Made by a program: the position numbers and the translations under genes. Positions 1 to 7,689 of a stretch of DNA of 64,000 nt are shown piece after piece. Source of the stretch: VGTK01 sp046327915 (lineage in GTDB: Bacteria > Desulfobacterota > Binatia > UBA12015); NCBI GenBank assembly GCA_046327915.1, contig JAXLXO010000021.1, positions 79,311 to 143,310 on the forward strand. The letters run 5' to 3'. Positions within the stretch are counted from its first letter, which is position 1. Each line of letters begins with the position of its first letter. Below the pieces are notes generated by a model. It did no database searches, was not told the origin of the DNA, and saw only the letters and a list, made by a program, of their open reading frames with translations.

Positions 1-622
1 ACACTGCGCCGGACGCGCCCGTCTCCGTCACGTAGACGCCGGGCGTGGCCGCGTCGTCGGTCGCCTGCGTGGCGTGCGCGGCGCTCGTGCCGGGCGCCAC
101 GCCCGCGCACGCGCGCGGCAGGGCCATGTAGTGCGCCGGACGGCTCCCGTCGGTCGTGATCTCGAGCGTGTAGTCGCCGGCGCCGACGCGCACGCGCGAG
201 TCCTCTTCGCCCGCGTGCGTCTCGGTGACGATTCGACCGGACGCGTCGAGCAGGCGAACGATGCCCGCGGTTCCGCCGCCGATCCCGAGACGCAGATCGG
301 TGTCCGCGACGATCCGGTACGGCAGGACGTCGACGCCGGAACGGCCGGAGTCGGAGGCTGCAACGGGCTCACCGGGGGCGCCGGTCTCGAGGCGGCCGAT
401 CACGATGTCGCCGGGTGTCGCGTGCAGGTCCGGCGATCGCGCGAGCTGGTGCTCGTGCAGGGCGTCGGCGAGTCGGCAGGACGGCGCCACCTCCGGCACC
501 GCGGCGGAGCCGGACGACCCCGAGCCGCCATCGCATCCGCCGCTCGCGAGGCCGAGGCCGAGCGTGAGCATGGTGACCGCGATCCGCGCTCGCAGAGATC
601 CCGTCGATCGACGTACGACCAC
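1..622 (-). CDS. Secreted or lipoprotein-like protein, C-terminus cut off by the window edge
   Basis: A minus-strand reading frame enters from the left edge with no stop; 207 codons are visible. I chose the GTG at 622 because it gives an Arg-rich start followed by a hydrophobic stretch ending LASGGC, then a Gly/Ser-rich tail, which looks like an export signal of lipoprotein type. The -3 residue is Ser, so the lipobox is not ideal. An ATG at 571 is an alternative that loses the basic residues. The visible middle (about residues 100-160) alternates short beta-strand-like segments and mentions no catalytic motif; it resembles the beta-sandwich tails (PPC-like) common in secreted proteases, but this is weak. 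It is divergent from the secreted gene at 815. Function unknown. Confidence 0.55.
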   Translation of the reverse strand, partial: MVVRRSTGSLRARIAVTMLTLGLGLASGGCDGGSGSSGSAAVPEVAPSCRLADALHEHQLARSPDLHATPGDIVIGRLETGAPGEPVAASDSGRSGVDVLPYRIVADTDLRLGIGGGTAGIVRLLDASGRIVTETHAGEEDSRVRVGAGDYTLEITTDGSRPAHYMALPRACAGVAPGTSAAHATQATDDAATPGVYVTETGASGAV

Positions 623-679
623 GCGCGTACATCGGCAGCCCACTGCGCGGTCGTAAGCTGCGGTCCGGAGTGGCCGGGG

Positions 680-697
680 TTGGGGCAGATGCCCCAA
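680..697. promoter_or_regulatory. Perfect 8-bp inverted repeat between divergent genes
   Basis: TTGGGGCA, a 2-base centre and TGCCCCAA form an 18-bp palindrome in the gap between the divergent genes at 622 (minus) and 815 (plus). Its symmetry and position suit a dimeric regulator site. No regulator is identified, so this is a candidate only. Confidence 0.3.
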
Positions 698-745
698 GCG
701 CAATGTCTCACCCCGCGAGAATCGTAAGATTGACGAGCTGCCTCG

Positions 746-773
746 TTGACACCCGCGCGCCGTCGGTTCTAGT
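746..773 (+). promoter_or_regulatory. Sigma-70-like promoter upstream of the Cys-rich secreted protein
   Basis: A perfect TTGACA (746-751) is followed after 16 bases by TCTAGT (768-773), a 4/6 match to the -10 consensus. Transcription would start near 780, about 35 bases before the GTG at 815. The -35 is the best match I saw in any intergenic stretch, but the -10 is imperfect. Confidence 0.4.
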
Positions 774-814
774 GTCCGCCCGCTTCACTTCGCCCCATCC
801 CTTCGACCGACGAG

Positions 815-2143
815 GTGACCACGGTGTCGACCCGCAAGACGTTCCTCCGCGCGACCGCCGCGATCGCGCTCGTCCTCGCCTGCGCCGGCGGCGCTTTCGC
901 GCAGCAGAGCAAGGACCAGCAGAAGTGCCTCAACACCGTCAACAAGGACGGCTCGCTGGTGGCGAAGGCGCAGGGCAAGGCCAACGTCGGCTGCGTCAAG
1001 GACGCGGGCGCGGGCAAGCTCACCGGTACGGCCGAGTCGTGCTTGACGGCCGACGCGAAGGGCAAGCTGCAGAAGGCGAAGGACAAGACGGTCGCCGACG
1101 CGGCAAAGTCGTGCACCTCCGCTCCGAGCTTCGCCTACCCGGGCGCCGCCGCGACCAATGCCGGTGCCGAGCAGGCCGGGCTCGACCTGGTCGAGGACGT
1201 CTTCGGCGAGCCGCTCGACGCGGCGATCACGAGCTGCACCGCCAACAAGGCGGGCTGCGGCTGCCAGGCGAAGATCATCGACGACGTCTCGAAGCTCGCC
1301 GACACGAAGATCGCCGAGTTCGTCAAGTGCAAGAAGACGGTCCTGAAGAACGGCGCCAACAGCGGCGCGGCCCTGCAGGCGTGCGTCGACGACGCCGGCA
1401 CCGCGGGATCGATCAAGGCCGACTCGAAGGGCAAGATCGCGAAGGCGCTCGTCAAGCTGGGCGGCGACATCGCGAAGAAGTGCGACACGCCGGGCGTGAC
1501 GACGACGTCCTTCCCGGGAGCGTGCACCGGCATGAGCGGCGCCGCGCTCGCGCAGTGCCTCGACCGTCTCGTCGAGTGCCGCGTCTGCCAGGCGATCAAC
1601 GACATGGACGCGCTGTTCGTGAACTGCGACGTCTTCGACGACGCCGTCGCGAACGGCACGTGCTTCTCGGGCACCGGCCCGACGCCGACTCCCGCGCCGA
1701 CCGCGACACCCGGCCCGACGCCGACGCCCGCGTTCCCGCCGGGCACGGTCCTGAAGGGCATCCTCACGCCGACGACCGGACGCTTCAACTACAACCTGGT
1801 CCTCGGCATCCCCGGCTCGGACGCCGCGTGCGCGTCGAACTTCGCGGGCACGCACACGTGCACGTACGCGGAGCTGCAGGCGGCGGAGGCCGCGGGCGAC
1901 CTCGACGGCGCCAAGGACCTCGCCGGCACGGCGGTCACGTCGTTCTGGGCAATCGACTCGTCGCATGTCAACACGTTGCAGTGCGCGACGACGGTGCCAT
2001 GGGACTACGCGACGGCCCACACGGGACACTTCGGCGAGAAGGTCAATCTGACCAACGCGACCGGTGCCCTGAGCGCGCTGCAGTCGGGCTCGGGCGCGGG
2101 CGTGTTCTGCCTGAACTCGAGCTGGGTCGGCTGCTGCCAGTGA
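815..2143 (+). CDS. Secreted Cys-rich module protein with Pro/Thr linker and lectin-like C-terminal domain
   Basis: The 442-residue product starts with a Sec signal peptide (basic start, hydrophobic core, cleavage near AFA-Q30). Residues 31-283 carry 16 cysteines, including a CxxC at 255-258. The TPTP linker lies at about 289-306. The tail (310-442) begins VLKGILTPTTGRFNY and holds four cysteines, recalling lectin-like or Cys-bonded beta domains, though I cannot name the family. The cysteine module is homologous to the N-terminus of the haloperoxidase-like protein at 61349-63919: spacings 22, 24, 18, 11, 7, 3, 13 and 12 are identical. An alternative GTG start lies at 824. The next gene's GTG overlaps this stop, so they may be co-translated. 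Likely extracellular; biochemical role unknown. Confidence 0.8.
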   Translation: MTTVSTRKTFLRATAAIALVLACAGGAFAQQSKDQQKCLNTVNKDGSLVAKAQGKANVGCVKDAGAGKLTGTAESCLTADAKGKLQKAKDKTVADAAKSCTSAPSFAYPGAAATNAGAEQAGLDLVEDVFGEPLDAAITSCTANKAGCGCQAKIIDDVSKLADTKIAEFVKCKKTVLKNGANSGAALQACVDDAGTAGSIKADSKGKIAKALVKLGGDIAKKCDTPGVTTTSFPGACTGMSGAALAQCLDRLVECRVCQAINDMDALFVNCDVFDDAVANGTCFSGTGPTPTPAPTATPGPTPTPAFPPGTVLKGILTPTTGRFNYNLVLGIPGSDAACASNFAGTHTCTYAELQAAEAAGDLDGAKDLAGTAVTSFWAIDSSHVNTLQCATTVPWDYATAHTGHFGEKVNLTNATGALSALQSGSGAGVFCLNSSWVGCCQ

Positions 2144-3642
2144 TCCTCCGGCCGGTGCCGGCGCGCGCGCGTCGGCACCGGCGTCTCGTCGCGACGGCGT
2201 CGGTCGTCGCAGCGCTCGCAGTCGCCACAGCCATCGCGTCGCCGGCGGCGGCCGCAAGGGCGAAGAAGAAGAGCGCGAAGCCCGCGCCGACGCCGACACC
2301 AGCCGCGTACGTTCCGTCCTGCAAGCAGAGCGACCGCGCCGGCTGGTGCGTCGCGCGCCGCTTCGCGGGCGACGTTCCCGGCGGCGAGCTCGGCTTCCGC
2401 TTCGGCGAGCCGCTGGACGTCGACGGCGACGGCACCGCGGACGTCGCGGCCGGGGCGCGCTTCACGCTCGAGAAGGGCACGCTGCAGAACGGCAGCGCGA
2501 CCGTCTGGTCCGGCGCGACCGGCGCGCCGCTGCGCAGCTGGCGCGGCGAGCTGCCCGACGGCCTCTTCGGTCATTGGGTGCTGCCCGTTCCCGACCTCGA
2601 CGGCGACGGTCTCGCCGACGTCGTGATCTCCGCGCCGAACGCGCGCGTCGACGGCAACGTGCGCGGCGTCGTGTCGGCGCGCTCGCCCGCGACCGGCAAG
2701 GAGATCTGGCAGCGCAGCGGCAAGGACACCGAGAACCTCGGCTGGGACCTCGCTCCCGCCGGTGACCAGAACGGCGACGGCATCGCCGACGTGTTCGCGG
2801 GCGCGCCGTCGGTCGACGCGGGCAGCGTCAAGCTGCTGAGCGGCAAGGACGGCACGGTGCTGCGCACGTACACGCCACCCGCCGACGTGCAGTCCTTCGG
2901 CTGGTACGTGGCGAGCGTCGGCGACCTCGACGGCGACAGCCGCAGCGACCTCGCCGTCGGCGCACCGCTCGAGCCGGGCGTCGCGGAAGCGAAGATGGGC
3001 GGCGCGTGGGTGCTCTCCACGCGCGACGGCCGCGTGCTGCAGCACTGGCAGGGCACGACGCGGCTCGACGGCTTCGGCGAGATCGTCGCGTCGCTCGGTG
3101 ACCTCGACGGCGACGGCGTCGCCGAGATCGCGGTCGCATCACCGCGCACCAACGACCAGACGCGCTCGCTGCCCGGCGAGGTCTTCGTCTACTCGGGGAA
3201 GAGCGGCAAGGAGCTGCGGCGCTGGACGGGCAAGCAGCCGGGAGAGCTCTTCGGACGCATGACGGTGTCGGCGGGCGACGTCGACGGCGACGGCGTGGAC
3301 GACGTCGCGATCGGCGCGCCGTGGTACGCGGTCGGGGACAAGACGCGCGTCGGACGCCTCGAGATCCGCTCCGGACGCACGGGAAAGATCCTGCACGAAC
3401 TGGTCGGCGACGAGGCGGACGGCTGGTTCGGCTGGCACGTGCGGCGTGCGCCGGATCCGGACGGCGCGAAGCGTCCCGCGCTGCTCGTGGGCTCGCTGCG
3501 CCACTCGGTCGACGGCCAGCCGACCGTCGGCCTGATCGACCTCTACGTGCTGCGCGCGGCGCCCGCGTCAGGCGCGAAGAAGCCGCAGCGCAAGGCTCAC
3601 GGCACGACCACGCGCGGCGCGCGGCGCAGCGACATCAGGTAG
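2140..3642 (+). CDS. Secreted FG-GAP (integrin alpha-like) repeat beta-propeller protein
   Basis: The product (about 500 residues) has an Arg-rich start, one hydrophobic segment and an Ala-rich cleavage region, so it is probably exported. It is built of FG-GAP repeats, each with a calcium-loop DxDGDGxxD (DVDGDGTAD, DLDGDGLAD, DQNGDGIAD, DLDGDSRSD, DLDGDGVAE, DVDGDGVDD) followed by a hydrophobic strand and a GAP-like turn. At least six repeats are visible, enough for a propeller. Such domains bind calcium and mediate surface or matrix contacts. The GTG start overlaps the upstream TGA (GTGA), suggesting coupling; GTG 2155 is an alternative five codons in. Its 3' end overlaps the convergent di-haem gene by 46 bases, so the two transcripts can form a duplex there. 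Confidence 0.85.
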   Translation: MILRPVPARARRHRRLVATASVVAALAVATAIASPAAAARAKKKSAKPAPTPTPAAYVPSCKQSDRAGWCVARRFAGDVPGGELGFRFGEPLDVDGDGTADVAAGARFTLEKGTLQNGSATVWSGATGAPLRSWRGELPDGLFGHWVLPVPDLDGDGLADVVISAPNARVDGNVRGVVSARSPATGKEIWQRSGKDTENLGWDLAPAGDQNGDGIADVFAGAPSVDAGSVKLLSGKDGTVLRTYTPPADVQSFGWYVASVGDLDGDSRSDLAVGAPLEPGVAEAKMGGAWVLSTRDGRVLQHWQGTTRLDGFGEIVASLGDLDGDGVAEIAVASPRTNDQTRSLPGEVFVYSGKSGKELRRWTGKQPGELFGRMTVSAGDVDGDGVDDVAIGAPWYAVGDKTRVGRLEIRSGRTGKILHELVGDEADGWFGWHVRRAPDPDGAKRPALLVGSLRHSVDGQPTVGLIDLYVLRAAPASGAKKPQRKAHGTTTRGARRSDIR

Positions 3643-5231
3643 ACGCGCAGCGCGCCCCTGTCCGGGTCGGACAGCGCCGCGTACGCCGCACGCGCCGTGG
3701 CGCCCTCGCCGCCGTGTCCGGCGATCGCGTAGTCGAGGCTCGGGGCGCGGCCGTCGTGCAGGTACGGCGCGGAGTCGGCGACGCCCCACAGGCGCGTCGT
3801 CAAGTATATTCGTGAGGCGACGCCGTCCTGCTCGTGCCGCGCGGCGTTCTCGCCGCCCATGTCGTGGCGCTTGAGATCGCTGAACAGCCAGACCGGGTAG
3901 CCGCCCGCCTGCGCGTCGTACGCGAGCTGCGGCGCGCGCATCTCGCGCGACAGGTCGATCGGCGGCAGACCGTCGAGCTCGAGCACCGGGCTGTCGAGCA
4001 CCATCGTCGGGACGTGGCAGCCGGCGCAGCCGATCTCGTGGAAGGTCTCGCGTCCGCGCTGGAAGTCGCGCGCGAAGCTGGTCGTGGTCGGCGCGAGCAG
4101 CGCCGGCGCCGGCGGCGGCAAGGCGCGATCCTGCACCAGCGGCGCCACGATCGGCAGCTCGAGCAGCGCCATGTGCGCGACCATCGCGGTGAACGGACCG
4201 CGCCGCAGCTCGTCGCGCACGCCGTCGGCGTCGGGGTCGCTCGCGTCACCAGTCGCGTCCGTCACGCGCAGCAGCCCCGAATCGCCGTGCGCGATCAGCG
4301 GCTCGCTCTGCACGCCGGTGTGCACCTGCAGCGCTTCGGCCGAGAAGTCGGCGATCGTCGCGAGCGTGCCCTTCCAGCCGAACGGCTTGACGACGAGGTC
4401 CGCGTCGATCCCCTGCAGGCCGGACGCGTCGAGCTTCCCGTCCGCGCCGACGCGCAGCACGCCGAAGTCGACGCCCTTCGTCGCCAGCCGCGCTTCGCGC
4501 GCGGCTCCGCCGTCGCCGCCGGCCGCGGCACGGACGAGCACGTCGCGCTGCCGCTGCAGGTCGCGCGTCATCTCCCGCGCCAGCGCCTGCACGACGCCCG
4601 GCGCGACGAGCGCCGGCGGATTGCGCGCATCACCCGTGCCCGGACGCTCGCCGTCGCCCTGCAGGAACGCGTCGTCGGTCTCGGCACCGGCCCCGTTCGG
4701 ACCTCCGATCCAGTGGCACGACGGACACGAGATCGTCTCCGGCCCGCCGAAGCGTCCACCGTGCACGCGGCGGAACGGCCCGTGCGCGTCCCGTGCAGCG
4801 CCGCCACTGCCGAGGCCGTCGGCGAAGCCGTACTCGTGCTCGAACACGAGCTCGCCGAGATCCGCGATCTGCGCGAGGCAGAGCTCGCCGCGCGCCATGC
4901 GGTCGGGATCGAGTGCCGCGTTCATCGTGCGGAGGAAGAAGCCGGGCTCGGCGGCCTCGCGGAGGCGCAGCTCGTGACGGCGCGCCGCGCGGCGGTGCGC
5001 GTCGCGTGCGGCGTCGAGGCTCAGCGGCGCGGGCTGCGCGACGGGCGGGCAGTCCGCGCGCCACGCGACGTCGGCGTTCCTGGCCGACGCCTGCACATCG
5101 AGCGCGAGCCGTCCCGCCGTCGCGTCCGCCGCCGCAGGCGACGTTGGCTGCGGCGCGTCGCACGACGCCAGCGTCACGCACGCCACGCCGAGCGCGAGCA
5201 GACGCGGGAGCGACGAACGTCGGACGCGCAT
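3597..5231 (-). CDS. Di-haem oxidoreductase (DHOR family) lipoprotein
   Basis: A 544-residue member of the di-haem oxidoreductase/putative peroxidase family. The start shows a canonical lipobox (LASC, Cys24), so it is probably anchored in a periplasm-facing membrane. Two c-type haem motifs are present: CPSCH (169-173) and CAGCH (about 402-406). Family signatures FSDLKRHDMG and APYLHDGRAP, then a GHGGEG stretch, lie near the C-terminus. The ATG at 5231 shares one base with the stop of the upstream paralogue (TGATG), implying translational coupling. Members pass electrons to periplasmic acceptors or reduce peroxide; the actual substrate is unknown. Context with a propeller, TetR and P450 suggests a shared oxidative pathway. 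Confidence 0.88.
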   Translation of the reverse strand: MRVRRSSLPRLLALGVACVTLASCDAPQPTSPAAADATAGRLALDVQASARNADVAWRADCPPVAQPAPLSLDAARDAHRRAARRHELRLREAAEPGFFLRTMNAALDPDRMARGELCLAQIADLGELVFEHEYGFADGLGSGGAARDAHGPFRRVHGGRFGGPETISCPSCHWIGGPNGAGAETDDAFLQGDGERPGTGDARNPPALVAPGVVQALAREMTRDLQRQRDVLVRAAAGGDGGAAREARLATKGVDFGVLRVGADGKLDASGLQGIDADLVVKPFGWKGTLATIADFSAEALQVHTGVQSEPLIAHGDSGLLRVTDATGDASDPDADGVRDELRRGPFTAMVAHMALLELPIVAPLVQDRALPPPAPALLAPTTTSFARDFQRGRETFHEIGCAGCHVPTMVLDSPVLELDGLPPIDLSREMRAPQLAYDAQAGGYPVWLFSDLKRHDMGGENAARHEQDGVASRIYLTTRLWGVADSAPYLHDGRAPSLDYAIAGHGGEGATARAAYAALSDPDRGALRVYLMSLRRAPRVVVP

Positions 5232-6895
5232 CACGGCACGAACAGCTTCGGCTGCCGCGACAGCGACAGCAGGAACACGCGCACGCTCGCGCGCCCGCGC
5301 TCGTCGAGCGCCAGATACGCGTCGCGCGCGGCGGAAGCCTCGCCGCCGTGCAGCACGATCGCGTCGTGCACCGTAGGCGCGCGTCCGTCGTGCAGATACG
5401 GTGCCGTCTCGGCGAGCCCCCAGAGCGGACGCGTCAAGTACACCGAGGCCGGGATCGTCCCCTGCGCCGACGGGCTCGCCAGCGCCGCACCCATGTCGTG
5501 ACGCTTCAGATCGCTGAACAGGTGCACGAGGTACGACGTCTCGCGGCTCGCGTACTTCGGCTCGACCTTCGGCCCGTCCCCGTCCGTCGCGACGTTCACG
5601 AGGAACGGCGGACGGTCCTCCTCGCGCGGCAGGCGGACGTCGAGCTGCGGGTCGTTCAGCTCGAGCGTCGGCACATGGCAGGTCGCGCAGCCGATCTGCG
5701 CGAAGCGCGTACGTCCCTGCGCGAACAGGTCGAGCAGCCCGGGATCCTGCGGCGGACGCATCACCGGCGCCTCGAGTTGTGCGAGGTAGCCGACGACGGT
5801 CGTCAGCATGCCGGAGTCGATCTCGAGGCTCACGCCGTCGCCGTCGAGGTCGTCCCACTTGCCGGTGCCGAACGGCGCCGGATCGAGGTTGCCGTCGCGC
5901 ACCGCGAGGTGGATGCGCTTCGAGATCAGCCCCTGATGGATGTGCAGCGACTCCTCGACCATGCCGCGCAACGTCGCCTGGTGGCCCTTCCAGCCGAACG
6001 GCCGCACGGTGAGGTCGCGATCGACGCCCGTGATGCCGGAGCCGTCTTCGGTGCCGTCGGGATTCGCGACGATGCGCCCGAAGGAGACGCCCTTGCTGGC
6101 GAGCTCGCGCTCGACCGGCCGTCCGTCGGCGCGCGCCTGCGCCATGGCTTCGGACGCCTCCCGCCGCAGGTCCGCCGTCATCTCGACGGCGAGCGCCGCG
6201 ACGGGTCCGAGACCGAGCAGGTGCGGCGCGTTGCGCTGATCCGCTCCTCCGGTCCGCACGCCGTCGCCGTTCAGGAACGCGTTCTGCGTCTGCGTGCCGG
6301 CGCCGTCGGGTCCGCCCTTCGCGTGACAGGAGAAGCAGGCGAACGCGTCCGGGCCGCCGGAGCGGCCGCGGTGGATGCGCTGCAGCTCGGGCGTGTAATT
6401 GACGGCGCCGCGATCCTGGCCGCCGTGGCCCCAGCCGTTCTCCGGGCGGAACGGGTAGCCGAAGAGCTCGTCGCCGACGATGAACAGGGTCTCGCTGGTG
6501 ACCGCGCGGTGGTCGAAGTCGATCTCGGTGAGCGTCGCGTGCTCGACCAGCTCGCCCGGATCACGCGCGTCGAGCACGCGGTCGAAGTCCTCGCGCCGGC
6601 GAAGGTCGATCGCGCGCGTCAGGTCCTCGAGCAGCTGCGGATCGTCCGGCAGCGTGCCGTCGTCGAGCGCGAGCGCGGCGTCGGATCCGGGACGTGCCGC
6701 CGCGGCGACGTCGTGCGCCGCGGCGGCGTTTGCCGCGGTGTCCTCGGCGGAGCGTCCGGCGCGGGCCGGCAGCAGGATCAGCGCACCGAGCGCGGCCAGC
6801 GCCGCGACGCACGGCACCAGTGCCGAACGCGCAGCGACGCCGCGCGCTCCGGCTGCGCGGCGCACGGGAGCGTCAAGGATCGGGCGGCCGCGCAT
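5231..6895 (-). CDS. Di-haem oxidoreductase (DHOR family), second paralogue
   Basis: A 554-residue paralogue of the following gene. It keeps haem motifs CFSCH and CATCH, a FSDLKRHDMG stretch and the APYLHDGRAP/LHGGEA signature. The N-terminus has a basic segment and one hydrophobic helix (about 15-40) without a lipobox, so it is either periplasmic after cleavage or membrane-tethered. I chose the ATG at 6895 because the residues upstream are a low-complexity Arg/Ala extension. It shares conserved segments with the downstream copy, consistent with an old tandem duplication. The gap of 55 bases to the TetR gene upstream suggests one minus-strand transcription unit running from 9216 to 3597. Confidence 0.87.
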   Translation of the reverse strand: MRGRPILDAPVRRAAGARGVAARSALVPCVAALAALGALILLPARAGRSAEDTAANAAAAHDVAAAARPGSDAALALDDGTLPDDPQLLEDLTRAIDLRRREDFDRVLDARDPGELVEHATLTEIDFDHRAVTSETLFIVGDELFGYPFRPENGWGHGGQDRGAVNYTPELQRIHRGRSGGPDAFACFSCHAKGGPDGAGTQTQNAFLNGDGVRTGGADQRNAPHLLGLGPVAALAVEMTADLRREASEAMAQARADGRPVERELASKGVSFGRIVANPDGTEDGSGITGVDRDLTVRPFGWKGHQATLRGMVEESLHIHQGLISKRIHLAVRDGNLDPAPFGTGKWDDLDGDGVSLEIDSGMLTTVVGYLAQLEAPVMRPPQDPGLLDLFAQGRTRFAQIGCATCHVPTLELNDPQLDVRLPREEDRPPFLVNVATDGDGPKVEPKYASRETSYLVHLFSDLKRHDMGAALASPSAQGTIPASVYLTRPLWGLAETAPYLHDGRAPTVHDAIVLHGGEASAARDAYLALDERGRASVRVFLLSLSRQPKLFVP

Positions 6896-6950
6896 GGCGC
6901 GCGATCCTATCAGGGCCGTCGCGCCTCGTGCACGCGCGGATCGGGCCGTC

Positions 6951-7682
6951 TCAGCGGGCGGAGCGCCTTGACGCGGCGGCACGCGGTCGCCGCGTCCGCG
7001 TGCCGGCCCGTGACCCCGGCGGCTTCGTCGCGCGGGCGGTGGCGCGTGCCCGCGCCTTCACCGGCCCTGCCGGCGCGACGATGCGCGCGAGGAGCTCGCT
7101 GACGCTCGCGCCGAGCGCACGGACGGCGTCCGGACCCGCAGGCGCGGCACGGCTCACCAGCTCCAGGATGCCGGCCATCGTGGCCACGGCGAGGTCGTGC
7201 GGGACGGGCGCCGTCCCCGGGCGCGCTCGCCGGAGCTCCTCCGTCGCGCCGGTCAGGAGCGAGGCGAAGCGGTCGAGGGCCTGCTCGCGCGCCGCCCGCG
7301 TGGCGGGACTCGCGACCGCGGCTTCCGCCATCACCTGCAGGAGGAACGCCGGCGTCCGCGCCATGGCGTCGAGGTAGCCGTCGACGACGGCGCGCAGGCG
7401 CGAGCGCCCGTCCGTGAGGTCCGCCGTCTCGCGGCTTCTGCGGCCGATCGCGGCGGTCGTCGCGTCGGCGACGGTCGCGTGCAGGGCGAGGAAGACCGCC
7501 TCCTTGTCGGCGAAGTGCTCGTAGAAGGTGGTCTTCGAGATCCGCGCGCGCGCGGCGATGTCGGCGATCGTGGTCGCCTGATAGCCCTTCGCCGCGATCG
7601 CCGCGGCGAAGCCCTCGACGATCTGCTCGCGCTGCGCGGCCGCGACCGCGGCCTTCATCCGTTGATTGACGCGGGCGCCCAT
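6951..7682 (-). CDS. TetR/AcrR-family transcriptional regulator
   Basis: A 243-residue protein with a typical TetR N-terminal HTH (about residues 15-65: AAKGYQATTIADIAARARIS, then KTTFYEHFADKE) and a helical ligand-binding half. The last 35 residues are Arg/Ala/Pro-rich and may add nonspecific DNA binding. It lies 7 bases after the propeller gene and 55 bases before the di-haem genes, all on the minus strand. The obvious target is the propeller/P450 intergenic region, which holds small palindromes. The ligand is unknown; in such positions it is often the hydrophobic substrate of the neighbouring oxygenase (inference). Confidence 0.9.
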   Translation of the reverse strand: MGARVNQRMKAAVAAAQREQIVEGFAAAIAAKGYQATTIADIAARARISKTTFYEHFADKEAVFLALHATVADATTAAIGRRSRETADLTDGRSRLRAVVDGYLDAMARTPAFLLQVMAEAAVASPATRAAREQALDRFASLLTGATEELRRARPGTAPVPHDLAVATMAGILELVSRAAPAGPDAVRALGASVSELLARIVAPAGPVKARARATARATKPPGSRAGTRTRRPRAAASRRSAR

Positions 7683-7689
7683 CGCGGCG

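Noticed and set aside
670..2139. Extending the FG-GAP gene upstream through its open frame
   Set aside because: The upstream part overlaps the whole Cys-rich secreted gene in another frame and has no domain; the signal peptide begins near 2140.
785..2299. A 504-codon minus-strand frame over the Cys-rich secreted gene
   Set aside because: Low-complexity Arg-rich translation with no signal or domain; the plus-strand frame has a signal peptide and ordered cysteines.
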